From contig ML978171.1 in the NCBI GenBank assembly GCA_010015745.1, positions 62,001 through 126,000 of the forward strand: 64,000 nt of DNA. Direction: 5' to 3'. The notes below the pieces were generated by a model that was not told the DNA's origin, made no database searches, and saw only the letters and a list, made by a program, of their open reading frames with translations. Both the position numbers and the translations under genes were made by a program. Of this stretch, positions 10,805 through 22,071 are shown in pieces. Positions within the stretch are counted from its first letter, which is position 1; every line of letters begins with the position of its first letter. This DNA comes from Setomelanomma holmii (Eukaryota > Ascomycota > Dothideomycetes > Pleosporales > Phaeosphaeriaceae).

Positions 10805-11901
10805 ATGTCACATCTCCAAGAGAATAGCATTGGCACAGACTATCCTACCGCCTCCACGGACATCCCGTTGCTCATCCATGTCACAACTTACGCCAACGAG
10901 CACTTTGCGAAGGACTTTGCCAGGGTCCCAATTCCGTCGTTTATCACTGAATTCGAGATTCTCGATGCCAGTTCCGAGGCCATGTCTCGACCTTTCACAA
11001 CATACGGACCTATGCTGGGCTATCTCCGCCAACGAGACGGTAGAGACGATCCTGTCTACGTTCACTAGGATGGAATGTACTTTTGTGGAGTGGTCCGCGT
11101 GAAGGAACACCTAACGCTCGCACAAGCCAGCAACCTGCACGAACTATTCCACGAGTGCGAAATAGCATTTGTGGAGCCGTTTTCCTTCGTCTGTCCGTCT
11201 GGTCCACGTACCGATCAGCAGTACGAGAAACTCGAGGCTCTTCTCAGATACTTCTTTCTTGTAAAGGGAGTCGAAGAACCAATGGACCATTGGAATTTGG
11301 TAAGCAATTCGGATTATTGCAAAGCTCTTCGTCGCGCGTGCGGGAAAGTGCGACACGGTCTAGAGAAATCAACTCGGGAAGCGAGGGGATCATGGAACCA
11401 GGGTATAGTACAAGAGGACAGGGGCGAAGGTGCTCATGAATTCGGACTTCGAGCAGAGGAACTAGAGTCAAGAGCGGCTGCATCACGCGCAAAGCACATC
11501 AGAGAATTACAGTCATGGAGGTTACCCGTACAGTCTCACGCGCGGTTTGTCCGGATGGTGGCAGCAGATGAAGCAGATACGCCAGTCGTTGAGGTACGCA
11601 CTCACTGAGATCCGGCGCATTATGGTCCGGCTGATACTTTCAGGGAAACGACGATTCTGGCATCGCTTTGGATCAAGACGATCCTCCTCACGTGGCTCGA
11701 CTGGCCGACAGGAACGTATCCGAACTTTCTGATTTCGAACACAAGTCAGACGAACCCTACCCGCTGACCGAGGCCTTTCGGGATAAGCTCGAAATCTTTG
11801 ACGAAATGGAGCATTCGGAGGAGCCCGAAGAAGGGACGTCACCGACGGTACCAAAGGAAACACCAGAGCTGGCATCAAAGGCGACAGGTGATATCAGATG
11901 A
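10805..11901 (+). pseudogene. Tandem-family member A, interrupted by one in-frame TAG
   Basis: The frame starts at MSHLQENS, meets TAG at 11066-11068 (codon 88) and continues in the same frame to 11593. A 50-bp intron (GTACGC...CAG) then leads to a second exon, 11644-11901. Downstream of the stop it carries the family hallmarks: FVEPF, then KLEALLRYFFLVKG, then CKALRRACGKVRHGLE, and a charged tail. The N-terminal ANEHFAKDFARVP matches the other members. Only introns shorter than about 35 bp could remove the stop, so a nonsense mutation is the simplest reading. Readthrough or sequence error cannot be excluded. I recognise no known domain and assign no function. Confidence 0.6.
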
Positions 11902-12209
11902 ACAACAAAAGTCCAGTCTTGGTAGCTTGCATGGCCATGTGTTTTAACGGACACGAAATGCAATGAGTCTGAACCATTCAAGCAGATTAAACAAATGCAG
12001 GTCATTTCCAACAACCCCGACACAGATTGATGGTGAAGTAGAGTTACAAGGATGTCTCCTTGCGGAGCGATGGTGAAGTTGAGTTTATAAGTTGGGTTGG
12101 CCCCGACACGACACCGCTACTTGCTCGCTAGAGTCTTTCTTACTTCCTTGCCTGTGCCAATTTACTTAATCTTACGACACAACTCTTCCGCCCACAGCTT
12201 CTAGCCACG
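11902..12209. other. Spacer between cluster members A and B
   Basis: The spacer is about 0.3 kb, with CT-rich sequence shortly before the start of member B. Nothing else is seen. Confidence 0.5.
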
Positions 12210-13559
12210 ATGAGTCTGAGCGAAGTCGAGCTTTACGCACGACAGCACTTCCCTGCCGCCTTTGCCACGTTCCCAATTGTCGCGACCTTCGCCTTCACTC
12301 GTTTCGAACCAAGCAACCTAAAGATTTCGTACGTTGAAGGCCTCCATCTCGGCACACTGCGCCTCGTCGGAGCAGTTAGAACCTTTGATCTCGAGATCGT
12401 GAGCTGGGCTCCCTCATCTGCAGGATTTCGCGCTGCTATAGTTCTTGATGGAAAGGGGTTTCAGTCTAGACCTCTACTCAACCTGTTACAGCAGCACCAA
12501 GTCTCGCTCGTAGAGCCTTTTGCCTCGATCTTCGCGTCCTCGTCATCGGTACAACCTGCCTTTGCCAAGCTGGCAGTGGCTATCACGTATACTTGGCTTT
12601 GGAACGGTGATATGAATGGTACATGGGTCTGGTTCGAGACTGGCTACTGCTACACTTTTCTCGAGGCTCTTGAGCGCGCGTGTCAGGCCATCAAGCCCAC
12701 TTCACCAAAGATTGCACAAGAGTCAGAAACATGTCACGCAAAGCAGCCAACAGCGCTGAGCGGGATTGTGGTGGAAGCTACGATGAAGAGTCACTATCAC
12801 TATTTATCGTGCCACAAGCCCCCAGCTAACAATGTCTAGACCAACCCAGTAGCCTTCCGAACCGAAATCTTGTGCCACTATCCGGACACGCAAAGCATCG
12901 AAATGGCGAAATCTGGAAGCAGAGGTCTCCCACAGGAGCCTTCAAAAAAAAAAGAGGCAGAAACATTGAGACACCGAGTGGCGGAAGCAGAACGCAAGGC
13001 TGAGGCCATCCAGAAACAGCATGTCAACGCAGTGTCTAAGCTGAAGCAAGAGCATGTAAGAGCTATCGAGGACCTCGAGCGACAGCGCGCCCAGACAGTC
13101 TCTATTCTCAAAGCTAGAAAAAAAGAACTCTCGCAACTTGAAGAGCATGACAACAACAGCGAGACTTCAACTGAGTACGTCAGCGCACAAGAAGAGGCAA
13201 TCGACGTCGAGGCTAAGAATATCAACGTCCTTGCGAAAGATGGCCGATATGAAGACGAAGAGAAGGAGCCATATGCAGACACCCAGGCAAATGAGATGGC
13301 GTCGAATCTCTCCATCCACAACAGGGTAATGATACTCGAGGAGAGCCTCGCAGACATACGCCAGCACATGTACAGTCTCAAGCGTGATATTGTGAAGGGC
13401 AACTGCGTCAACCAGGATCTCAGTTCGCGCATCGACAATATCAATACCGAGATATACAACTTGAAGATCAACGACACTCTGGACAATGAGCAGCGGGCGA
13501 AGCTGGAGTCTACGGCAAGGGTCTTGTGGGAGGGTGGCAGACTTGAGCATAGACCGTAG
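12210..13559 (+). CDS. Tandem-family member B, coiled-coil protein of unknown function
   Basis: Two exons (12210-12770, 12840-13559) give about 426 aa. The first 135 residues share the layout of the neighbours: YARQHFPAAFATFP near the start, LKISYVEGLHLGT, LVEPF at about 100-104, then KLAVAITYTWLWNG at 120-133 and a cysteine helix (LERACQAIKP). The C-terminal 230 residues are long charged coiled coil (for example KQEHVRAIEDLERQRAQT). The intron has a GCTAAC branch point and a TAG acceptor; the donor could be 12768 or 12771. The coiled coil suggests oligomerisation or a binding partner. The family is unknown to me and no enzyme motif is visible. Confidence 0.65.
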
Positions 13560-13989
13560 AGGCTTGAAGATGACCTAGCGGGATGTATGGCAGCAGATGC
13601 AATCATTCCGAGGTCAGAACACCACATCCAGACATGTAATTCAAAAAAAATAGACGCCACATCGCTCTTGATACAGGAATAGGGGACGATAGGGATAGAT
13701 TAGATGGTTTTGGAACAGATCGGATTAGGCTCGCGATATTTTGCACAGCGCACACGCAACGGAAGATTACAATGTGTATAATGACAAGAGTACGACTCAA
13801 TCTGTTACTGATGATTCCTCGACTCCGTGTCGTGGTGAATGCGAATCCATGGTGAAGGCGACCTCGGGACCAATTTCTTGCTTTCGGACCACTTGCGAGC
13901 AACCAACACTGACAACGCAAGTTATCGTCCTTAACACAATTCCGATACATCATAGACCTCACTCGGTCTACTTTATGACAGGCTTTGAT
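13560..13989. other. Spacer between cluster members B and C
   Basis: The frame of member C is open upstream to 13741, but this extension has no match in the other members. I treat it as promoter and leader. Confidence 0.45.
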
Positions 13990-15007
13990 ATGTCTCTCAC
14001 CGGTTACTCCCACGCCAGCGTCGTTCGCTGGGCTAAACAAAACTTCCGGACCGACTTCGAGCAGCTTCCCGGCGCTCGCGATATCGCAGTGCAGTAAGAC
14101 AAGATCCCCGGAGACTACAAGATCGGCTACTTCAAGAGTCTCGTCATTGGAACCGGCAAAAATGAGCGAGGTGACCAGATTGGCATCCTCGCGTGGCTCG
14201 AGGGCGGTCGCATGATTCTTGGGTACGTTACGAAAGTTGGCAATGGCGTACAAGATACTTGTTTTGATTCCTTGGAGTCGATGGTGCACAATGCAAACAA
14301 AATCAAAAAGCTGTTTTGCTGGACACTCGAGGCGAGCGAGCAGACGGCGGCAGGAAAGCTGGAGGCGCTGGTGCGGTACTTCTTCCTGCTCAAAGGCTCG
14401 ACACAAGCGGTGATGGGGAACTTTCAAGACTTTGAGATGTGTTTTCCGGGCGCTTGTCGGGGTGTTGCTGCGGCGAGAGGAGTGGGATTGGGAGGTGAGG
14501 AGGTGAAGGACAGCACGAGGCGATCAGATTTGTGCTCCGAGAGCGTTGCGAGTAAGCTTTTTATACAGATGGCTATATACTTGGACACTGACACTGCTGG
14601 TAGCGAGGCCAAGTCCAACGCCTCTGTACGCCTTCGAGATCTTCGTTGGTAGTCTTGACGCGTCACCGAAGAACCCTTCGAGCGGACCGCGAGATTCAGC
14701 AGAGTTGATCAGTACACAAGACGAGTGAGAAACGGCGCATCTGATCCGGCCCCTTGTGAGTGCTACTGACTTTAACAGCTCAGCACTATACCGAGAAAAC
14801 TACGAAGCGGATTTGAGAATACTACGATCGAGGGTGCAAGACTTGAGCGAGAGATTGGTGTCGTCTGAAAGCCGGCTAAAGAAGGCCGAGAATGAAGCAA
14901 TGTTGTGGAAGGGACACTGTGAGCAGTTGCGAAGAAAGGTGGAAGAAGATGGTGGTGGAGATGGAAGCCGGATTGTAGTGCGAGTTCCTCTGAACGGGGA
15001 GAGCTGA
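13990..15007 (+). pseudogene. Tandem-family member C, interrupted by one in-frame TAA
   Basis: Exons are 13990-14551, 14604-14724 and 14779-15007 (304 codons). TAA at 14095-14097 is codon 36. The sequence just after it (DYKIGYFKSLVIGT) aligns with NLKISYVEGLHLGT of member B, so the stop lies inside homologous coding sequence and not in an intron. A 45-bp GTAAGA...CAAGAG intron could formally remove it, but would delete that conserved segment. Later hallmarks are KLEALVRYFFLLKG at 123-136, FPGACRGVAAARG and a C-terminal coiled coil with ENEAMLWKGHCEQL. The last motif matches NETMMWKRKYETL in member D. I infer a recent nonsense pseudogene. Confidence 0.6.
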
Positions 15008-15393
15008 ACATTGAAACTCGAAGACCTCGTCCGACCTGGCTGCGTCAAATAGAGTTTTACCCTACTTGAAGCCATCCGATCTCCGTTGTCGTCACTGTAA
15101 GCTTAGCTCTGATCCTCGACTGATTCTCGGGGCACTGGGTCGTGTGATGATTGTACTCAACAAATGACTTGGACTCTTAGTTTGCAACATTGTATCTGAT
15201 CAGCGCCTCGTCGGCTCGCTCGAATGTTCTAGAATTTCGACAAAACCTGTGCGGTGAAGGTGAAGCAGTGTCAGAGCTCCGCATCATCGGCGCATGCTCG
15301 TTCGGGTCAAGCACTAAACCGCATCATCTTCACTCAGTCTTCGCCGTCACTTCCTCCATCGCCTTTATCGCTCACAAACTACGAAGAGAAGGT
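15008..15393. other. Spacer between cluster members C and D
   Basis: About 0.39 kb of spacer. The member D frame is open upstream to 15190 but lacks family similarity there. Nothing else is seen. Confidence 0.45.
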
Positions 15394-16345
15394 ATGACTA
15401 TTAACATCACAACCTTCGAGGAACTGGAGGCGTTGGCTCGAGAGAACTGCGAGGAAGACTACGCCAAACTTCCAGATCCAGCCACGTACGATATCACCAA
15501 GTTCCATACCTGCATCAAACTGTGCATTGGCACGATTTCGCGCATTGCGCTAATTCGGGATCTGATCACGTTCGACGACAATGCCATCAAAGTCCAAGCG
15601 CACCTCGAGTTTCGCGGCGCAACGCCTATCGTCCTTGCCGGAGATGAGATGCGCCTTGCGCCATCATATTACGATAAGATTCAGCTGTCGGAGCCATTTT
15701 GCTGGATCTGGCCGAACCTCTCAGACAGCATAGGTCTCGCGAAGTTCAACGCGCTCGTACGATACGCGCTCATGGCACGAGGATATCCTGGCTACCTGAG
15801 CGATATGTCGTTCCCGATCCAACAAGTCTTTCCTCAGCTTTGTTCGGACATTGCGCAAGGGCAAGACGTAAAGAAGATGAAATCAGTATGGAAGGATGGA
15901 ATGGCTGCCCGCCCTGATCTTCGTGGTGGTGACGGCGACGACGGCTGCGAGACTGAAGATGGACACAACGAAGAACCGCTCCCGCCAACTTTCGCGGTGG
16001 CGGAGGCATCTGAGCAAGAGCAAAAGCGCAGCGTCAAGGTAAGCTCAGCTTCGTTATGCGTCCCTTTCGCTTGCTGACGTCACACAATTTGAGGAACGTA
16101 TGCAGTATCTGACAGAAGAATTCGAGGCTTTCCAGGCCACTCTAAGGGCAGACTTCGAAGACCAAGAGGCAACGAAGAACGAGCAAGAAGACTTGATGCA
16201 AGGCCTCACAGCCAAGATTGAGAGTGAGCAGCGCAGGGTCCATGCTTTGGGGGTCGAGCTTGAGGACGCGCAGAATGAAACCATGATGTGGAAGCGAAAG
16301 TACGAAACTCTCAACCAGATCATGTTTGAGCTATGGAGAAAATAG
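15394..16345 (+). CDS. Tandem-family member D, unknown function
   Basis: Two exons (15394-16038, 16094-16345) give 298 aa with no internal stop. It begins MTINITTFEELEALAREN and has EDYAKLP, CIKLCIGT, SEPF at 99-102, KFNALVRYALMARG at 117-130 and a short acidic linker. It ends in a coiled coil with NETMMWKRKYETLNQI. The motif order and spacing match members A-C, while overall identity is low, so the duplications are not recent or the family evolves fast. No signal peptide, membrane segment or known catalytic motif is visible. It is the most complete compact member and the best query for a family search. Confidence 0.7.
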
Positions 16346-16747
16346 AAAAGGGTAATAAATGTGGAAGCTGAGCACGAAAGCGTTAAGAGTATCATGTTGG
16401 CGCTACGAGAGGTAGCGTGGGGCACCGAGGATAGGGAAGTCGTCGTCGGGAATGACCGAAGAGGGCGACTCATCGTTCATCGCAAACCATATATACCCCT
16501 ACGACGAGGCGCGGGACCTACATGTACTTCAGTGGCATCTAGAATTGCAGTCACAGTGGTGAACTCAACTTTGCAACATGAGCACCACGGTGTTCAGGCT
16601 GGACGTATGGCTTCACAGAAGTCGAATCCGATGAACCCGTTCTATCCAATCTATGTTTGCACCCATAAAGCATCCGTTGACTCATGATATCTTTTTATTA
16701 CGAAGCATTAACGACTTCGCTTCTGTTCATCTACTTCATCTCAGAGC
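16346..16747. other. Convergent intergenic region, member D/CCT1
   Basis: This region holds the two 3' flanks. An open frame at 16361-16687 has no recognisable content and overlaps the expected 3' UTR. Confidence 0.5.
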
Positions 16748-18589
16748 TTAATGTCCGTGACCATCATCATCTCCGCCACCTCGCTCTTCAGGATCCAGCT
16801 TGATCAGGGTATCAATACGCATGATGGCTACGCACGCCTCTACTGCGGACTTCAGTTGTTTGACCTTGCTCATACTTGGCTCAAGCACGCCTGCTTTCAA
16901 GCAGTCATGCACCTTGCCATTTGTCAGGTCCAGACCATAGTTCTTGTAGTTCTTCGACTTCGCTAGTTGTTTGGCGTCTTGCGAAGAGGGGTCAGATGGG
17001 TTTACCGTTCGTTGCGACAGGGCGTGTCTCGAGCGGAGGTTTGCGACGAGCTCGGTGGCATCCTTGGCGGCGTTGATGGCGAGAGTCTTGGGGATGGCGA
17101 GGAGTGATTGGGCGAAGGCGGCTATCGCCAGTTGCTCGCGGGAGCCCTGTATTTTATTAGCCGACGTACACGAGATCATAATCATGTCTGAATGATGTCC
17201 GACAACCGTATATGCTTGACATACCACTGATGTTGCCCACTCCTCTAGGTAGATGTGCAGAGCAGTCTCAACAGCACCACCGCCAGGGACAATACGTCCA
17301 CTCTCCAACGTTCGCTTGACAGCCGACAGTGAGTCGTGGACTGATCGCTCCATCTCGTCGAGTGCGTAGTCGTTCGCACCGCGCAGAATGATCGAGGCTG
17401 ACGAGAAAGCCTTGGTGCCCTTGACCAGGATACACTCGTCATCCGAGATCCGCTCTTGCGCGACCTCTTCCGCCTGACCCAAGCTCGACGCCTCGAACTT
17501 CTCGTCACCGTTTAGATCGGACAGCGTACTGACCAGTGTCGCTCCGGTTGCTTTCGCTATCCTTCGCAAATCCTCCTTCTTGCATCTCCGGACGGCCATC
17601 GCACCCTTCTCGATGAAGTGCTTCAGGCAAAGATCGTCGATACCCTTCGTTGTTAGGACCACGTTCGCGCCAGCCTTCAGAATCATCTCAATTCGGTCAG
17701 TGACGATACCGGCCTCTCTCTCGCGGATCTTCTCCAGCTGCTCCGGATCGTCGATCGTGATGTGAACACCCAGCTTCATCCGCTCCTTCTGGAGGTTGAT
17801 GTCCAAGCAAGCGATCTTCGCGTCCTTTATCCTTGTCTTCATCGCCTGCGATGCGACTGTGCAGTTGAGCGCATAGCCCTTGACGAGCTGCGATTGTGTA
17901 GCGCTCTGACCGTGTGCCTTGAGGATATTGACGGCCTTGACTGGGTATTTGATCTCGCCCTTGTTGTTGGTCATCTTTACAGACTGCATGGCGTCTACGA
18001 CCATGTTTGCGAAGAAGTCAGAGTCTGAGCCAATGATCTTGCTGGACATGGACGTCTTGGCGATGTTGACCAGAGACTCTCGTCCGAGCGCATCGACCTT
18101 TGTGCTGATGTTCTCGTTCATGTATTTGACCGCCTCCCTCAGTGCCAGCCTGTAGCCCGTTATGATGGTGGTGGGGTGAATCTTGTTCTTCATGAGCTCA
18201 TTTGCTCTCCGTAACAGCTCCGCCGCAATGATAACAACTGAAGTTGTTCCATCTCCGACTTCCTTATCCTGCTGCTGTGCCAAATCGACGAGGATCTTGC
18301 CCGCGGGGTGTTCGATGTCGAGTAAAGAGAGGATCGTGGCGCCGTCGTTCGTTACTGTAACGTCGCCGATATCGTCCACCATCATCTTATCGAGCCCCGA
18401 GGGGCCGAAGGAAGATTTGACGACATTTGAGATTGCTTGTGTCGCGAGGACATTTTGGTCGCGAATATCCTGTCCGCTGATCTTCTCACCACCAAGGACT
18501 GACGAGATTAGTCTGAAGTCTCCTCAAAAAAGCTTCTGTAGCTTACACAGCGTTCCTCCACCGCGAGACTGTCCAAATATATCTGCCAT
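16748..18589 (-). CDS. CCT1: T-complex protein 1 subunit alpha (CCT1)
   Basis: Three exons (18547-18589, 17225-18498, 16748-17146) encode 571 aa, the usual CCT subunit length. The start [20 protein letters not shown], the ATPase motifs NDGATIL and GDGTTSVV, and the GGGAVETAL element identify a group II chaperonin. The alpha subunit is indicated by the N-terminus and by [20 protein letters not shown] near the end. CCT is the cytosolic double-ring chaperonin that folds actin and tubulin. The first exon is only 43 bp. Its GTAAGC donor leaves one base that completes the Phe codon with exon 2. The 78-bp second intron is in frame and open, so a naive ORF call would wrongly include 26 extra residues. 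Confidence 0.95.
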
Positions 18590-19092
18590 GACGTTGTGGT
18601 ATAGCTGTTTGCGTGGGGTGTTGTTGCTGCCTCTCAACGCGGTGGTTTCGAAAATCTACGCGGAAAGCACCAACAGCCAAGACGCTAAGGACCCTTACCG
18701 GTGCACGAGTCAGAGGACCCCTTCACAATTGGGAGAAACACCACGCGAGACTTGTGACTGTTTACCCTGAATCTATACGAAGATTCGCGCCCTTCACAGC
18801 CACCACTTACGACGAAACTTGACTCAGAAAGTAGTCAACCGTTTGACTCTCCAATCGTAGGTGCAATGCCTCTGTGTTTATATGCCCCACTACCCCGCCA
18901 AAAGTTCCAGCTGCATTCCACACAGCTGTTGGGCGCAAAAGTATCATGCTATTTGATTACATACAACGAGACGAAGGACGATTTACGAACACAATTACAA
19001 TTGCCCTGCTATCGTTTCTCTCCGGTGCGCTGACCATTATTGTCATTCCTAGGATAGCACCCGGCGCATTCAGAATTTTGAGCTACTTCGAC
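18590..19092. other. Divergent promoter region, CCT1/prolyl-tRNA synthetase
   Basis: About 0.5 kb lies between the two divergent starts. An in-frame ATG upstream of the synthetase lies at about 18948 (see findings). No defined promoter element is claimed. Confidence 0.5.
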
Positions 19093-21033
19093 ATGGCTGA
19101 AGCCTCCGCCGCAGACGGGAAGATGAAGGATCTCAAGATTTCCGAGACGAAGAAAAAGAAAGATGGCAACCCCCAGAAGACTGCGAAGAAGCCTCAGCAA
19201 CAGAAGAAGAAGGTCAGCAATCTTGCACGTAACAGGCTTGAAGCTTAGAGTTGTGGTTGACGGTGAAGCAGATCGAGGGCGCAGCGCTGATTGGCATTGA
19301 CGTCGCAAAGGAGGATGATCTCGGAGAATGGTACCAGCAGGTCATCACCAAGGGCCAGATGATCTCATATTACGACGTATGCTATCCAGACCGCTCGATT
19401 TTTGCACCACCCGCTAACAACAATCACAGGTGGCCGGCTGGTAAGAGCTCTGCTCTGCAGTATGCGTACAAATACTTACATAGATCAGCTACATCCTCGA
19501 ACCCTCCTCATACGCTATCTGGGAATCGATCAAGGCATGGTTCGATGACCAGATCAAGACGCTCAAAGTCCGCAACGCATACTTCCCCATATTCATCAGC
19601 GCAGACAACTTGGAGCGAGAGAAGGAGCACGTGGAGGGTTTCGCTGCTGAGGTTGCTTGGGTCACAAAAGGTGGAAAGTCTGACCTGGAGAAGCCCGTCG
19701 CCGTGCGCCCTACCTCCGAGACCGCCATGTACCCTTACTTCGCGCGCAAGATCCAGTCACATCGTGACTTGCCCCTGAAGTTGAACCAATGGAATAACGT
19801 TGTCAGATGGGAGTTCAAGCGTAAGGACCTTATCCCAGGTGTGCGCTGCTGGACTAATCCAATTAGATCCAATGCCCTTCATTCGATCCCGCGAATTCCT
19901 GTGGCAGGAGGGCCACACTGCGCATTTGACCAAGAAGGAGGCCGGCGATGAGGTATTACAGATTCTCGACTGGTATGCAGACGTGTACCAGGAGTTGCTC
20001 GCAGTTCCTGTCGTGAAAGGCACCAAGACGGTGAACGAGAAATTCCCTGGCGCGGACTATACGACAACAATCGAAGGCTTCATTCCTGCCACTGGCCGTG
20101 GTATCCAGGCTGCCACATCACATTGTCTTGGTCAACATTTCTCAAAGATGTTCAACATTACAGTAGAGGATCCTACCGCAAAGGAGGCTGGCAAGTCGGA
20201 GCACGTTCACGTGTGGCAAAACTCATGGGGTCTCACCACTCGTTCGATTGGTGTCATGATCCTGACGCACGGGGATAACCGTGGTCTTGTGATTCCTCCC
20301 AGGGTGGCCGAGATCCAAGTTGTCGTCATCCCTGTCGGCATCAGCGCGAAGTCAGTACATTAGCCACATTGAGAGGACGCAATCGCTAACAGGAAACAGA
20401 ATGAGTGCAGCAGACAAGGAGTCGCTGTACAGCAAGGTCAAGAAGATCTCAGATGACTTGATCGAGGCCGGCGTGCGCGTTGAGACCGACTACCGCGAGG
20501 GCTACTCTCCCGGATGGAAGTTCAACGACTGGGAACTCAAGGGTATTCCTCTACGTATCGAATTCGGTCCCAAGGATGCCGAGAAGGGCGTTGTTACTAC
20601 TTCCCGACGTGACGTTGTCGACAAGGACGCAGCGCGAGGAACAATCAACGTTGACGACCTCGCCAAGGAAGTTCCCAAGCTGCTTGAGCAGATTCAAAAA
20701 GACATGTTCGACCGCGCCGACAAGGAATACCGGGAGCACCGCGTGCAACTCACCAACTGGGACGACTTCGTTCCTACTCTTAACGGCAAGAACGTCTGTT
20801 TGGTGCCCCATTGCGAGGGCGAGAAGTGCGAGGATGAGGTCAAGGCAAAGAGCGCGCGGACAGCTCTCGGAGACGGTGTTGCAGAGGACAAGCAGGCTCC
20901 TGCCATGGGCGCAAAGAGCTTGTGTATTCCTTTCGATCAGCCTGCAGGTATCGAGGAGGGTAAGACGAAGTGCATCAACCCTGACTGCACGACTCCTGCC
21001 AAGCAGTGGATTCTGTTCGGTAGGAGCTATTAG
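19093..21033 (+). CDS. Prolyl-tRNA synthetase, cytosolic eukaryotic/archaeal type
   Basis: Six exons (19093-19212, 19272-19376, 19430-19440, 19489-19820, 19867-20350, 20400-21033) give 561 aa. A Lys-rich N-terminus leads into the class II core: [48 protein letters not shown] (motif 2 region) and [20 protein letters not shown]. The anticodon-binding domain and a C-terminal zinc-type domain follow, ending [10 protein letters not shown]. The terminal Tyr is characteristic of this family. The enzyme charges tRNA-Pro. The third exon is 11 bp and encodes only VAGC across its junctions. Every junction was checked against conserved sequence. The start at 19093 (MAEAS) suits the family better than an upstream in-frame ATG. 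Confidence 0.95.
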
Positions 21034-21411
21034 TTGGAGAATATCTCTTGGGGTTTCGATTGTGGGCGTTGAGCAGGCCTGGAGTACCACACGACAGTCT
21101 GGGCGTGGAGGTGTAGGTGTATGGGAGATGTTGGCAACACTGTTGCACCTCTGCAAGATTTGATACATGATCAAAGGTGAAGCGAAAGATTCTGAGTCCG
21201 GCTTCCTTGCCGGTTCACATGACGTGGCCCCACAAGCCAGTGAGCAAACGAATTGATGCTTCAGTCAGCACTGCGTCCGTCGCTGCGTTCCGTTCGTTAG
21301 TCGATCGCGGTTATCTTTACCTCATCCTCAACCCTGGCTTCCCTGCAGCTCGTACCTCTAACAACATTGACACTGCCGCGTTACCGTTCTTCAACCACCC
21401 GCAGTCTCGCT
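21034..21411. other. Intergenic region
   Basis: This contains the synthetase 3' flank and the promoter of the next plus-strand gene. No other feature is seen. Confidence 0.5.
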
Positions 21412-22071
21412 ATGTGTAACAAGCTTCTCCAAATCTATGCCTGCAATCACTCCAAAGTAGTCTGCACAACACCATGTCCTCACGCTTTCGACACTAGCAC
21501 ACAGGTACCCCTCGAGCAAGGCCTCTCACGTCCCAAGTCGACCGCCTCCTCGATCGCATCGCCTTCGGCCAGGCACAGCGCTGTACTTGACTCGGCTCCT
21601 CTTCAACAGCAGCGCTCTCCCATGCCGTCGCCTCTTCGACAGTCGACAGCCCTGCGAGACCCGCCTCCTGCCTTTCCCTTCGTAGCCCCCAACATGCCTA
21701 CAGGTCCGCCACCAGGCTATCCAGGCTATTCACCCACGTCTCCAGTTTCGCCCACCTCGCCACGTTCCATCACCAGTTTTCCCCCAAGACAACCAACCCC
21801 TCGTCCCGTTCTTCCCGACGAGGATTACACCATCGAGCCCAACTTCTGTGCCTACTACTTCCCACGCTATCTGGCGCAGTCGAATCAGCCGTGTATCGAG
21901 TGTTACATGTTACCTGCGTGGGAGGATAAGCGGCGTCAGTGGGTGAAACAGTATGTCCTTGAGCATTTTTGGTACGGGGAGAAGCATGTGGAGTTGATGA
22001 GTGGGGTGAAGCGTTTGAGGGAGGAGCATGAGGAGAGGACGAGGGGGGAAAGGGGGGCTTGGGTGGGTTGA
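21412..22071 (+). CDS. Small Cys-containing protein of unknown function
   Basis: An intronless frame of 219 aa starts at MCNKLLQIYACNHSKVVCTT. The N-terminus has Cys/His spacing (C-x8-C-x-H-x5-C-x3-C-x2-H) that could bind a metal. The middle, about residues 30-130, is Pro/Ser-rich and disordered. The C-terminal third has EPNFCAYYFPRYL, CIECYMLP and an acidic-basic helix. I recall short fungal hypothetical proteins with this MCNKLL...YACNHSK opening but know no function. An ATG 45 bp upstream (21367) is in frame, but the Cys-rich start at 21412 looks like the true N-terminus. Confidence 0.75.
   Translation: MCNKLLQIYACNHSKVVCTTPCPHAFDTSTQVPLEQGLSRPKSTASSIASPSARHSAVLDSAPLQQQRSPMPSPLRQSTALRDPPPAFPFVAPNMPTGPPPGYPGYSPTSPVSPTSPRSITSFPPRQPTPRPVLPDEDYTIEPNFCAYYFPRYLAQSNQPCIECYMLPAWEDKRRQWVKQYVLEHFWYGEKHVELMSGVKRLREEHEERTRGERGAWVG

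Noticed and set aside
13741..13989. Upstream extension of cluster member C
   Set aside because: No similarity to other members; the MSLTG start matches the N-terminal position of member B (MSLSE).
16361..16687. Open frame downstream of cluster member D
   Set aside because: It lies where the 3' UTR is expected, with no family motif and no splice link to D.
17147..17224. Reading CCT1 through its in-frame 78-bp intron
   Set aside because: It inserts 26 residues into a conserved segment and has a GTATGT donor and an ACAG acceptor.
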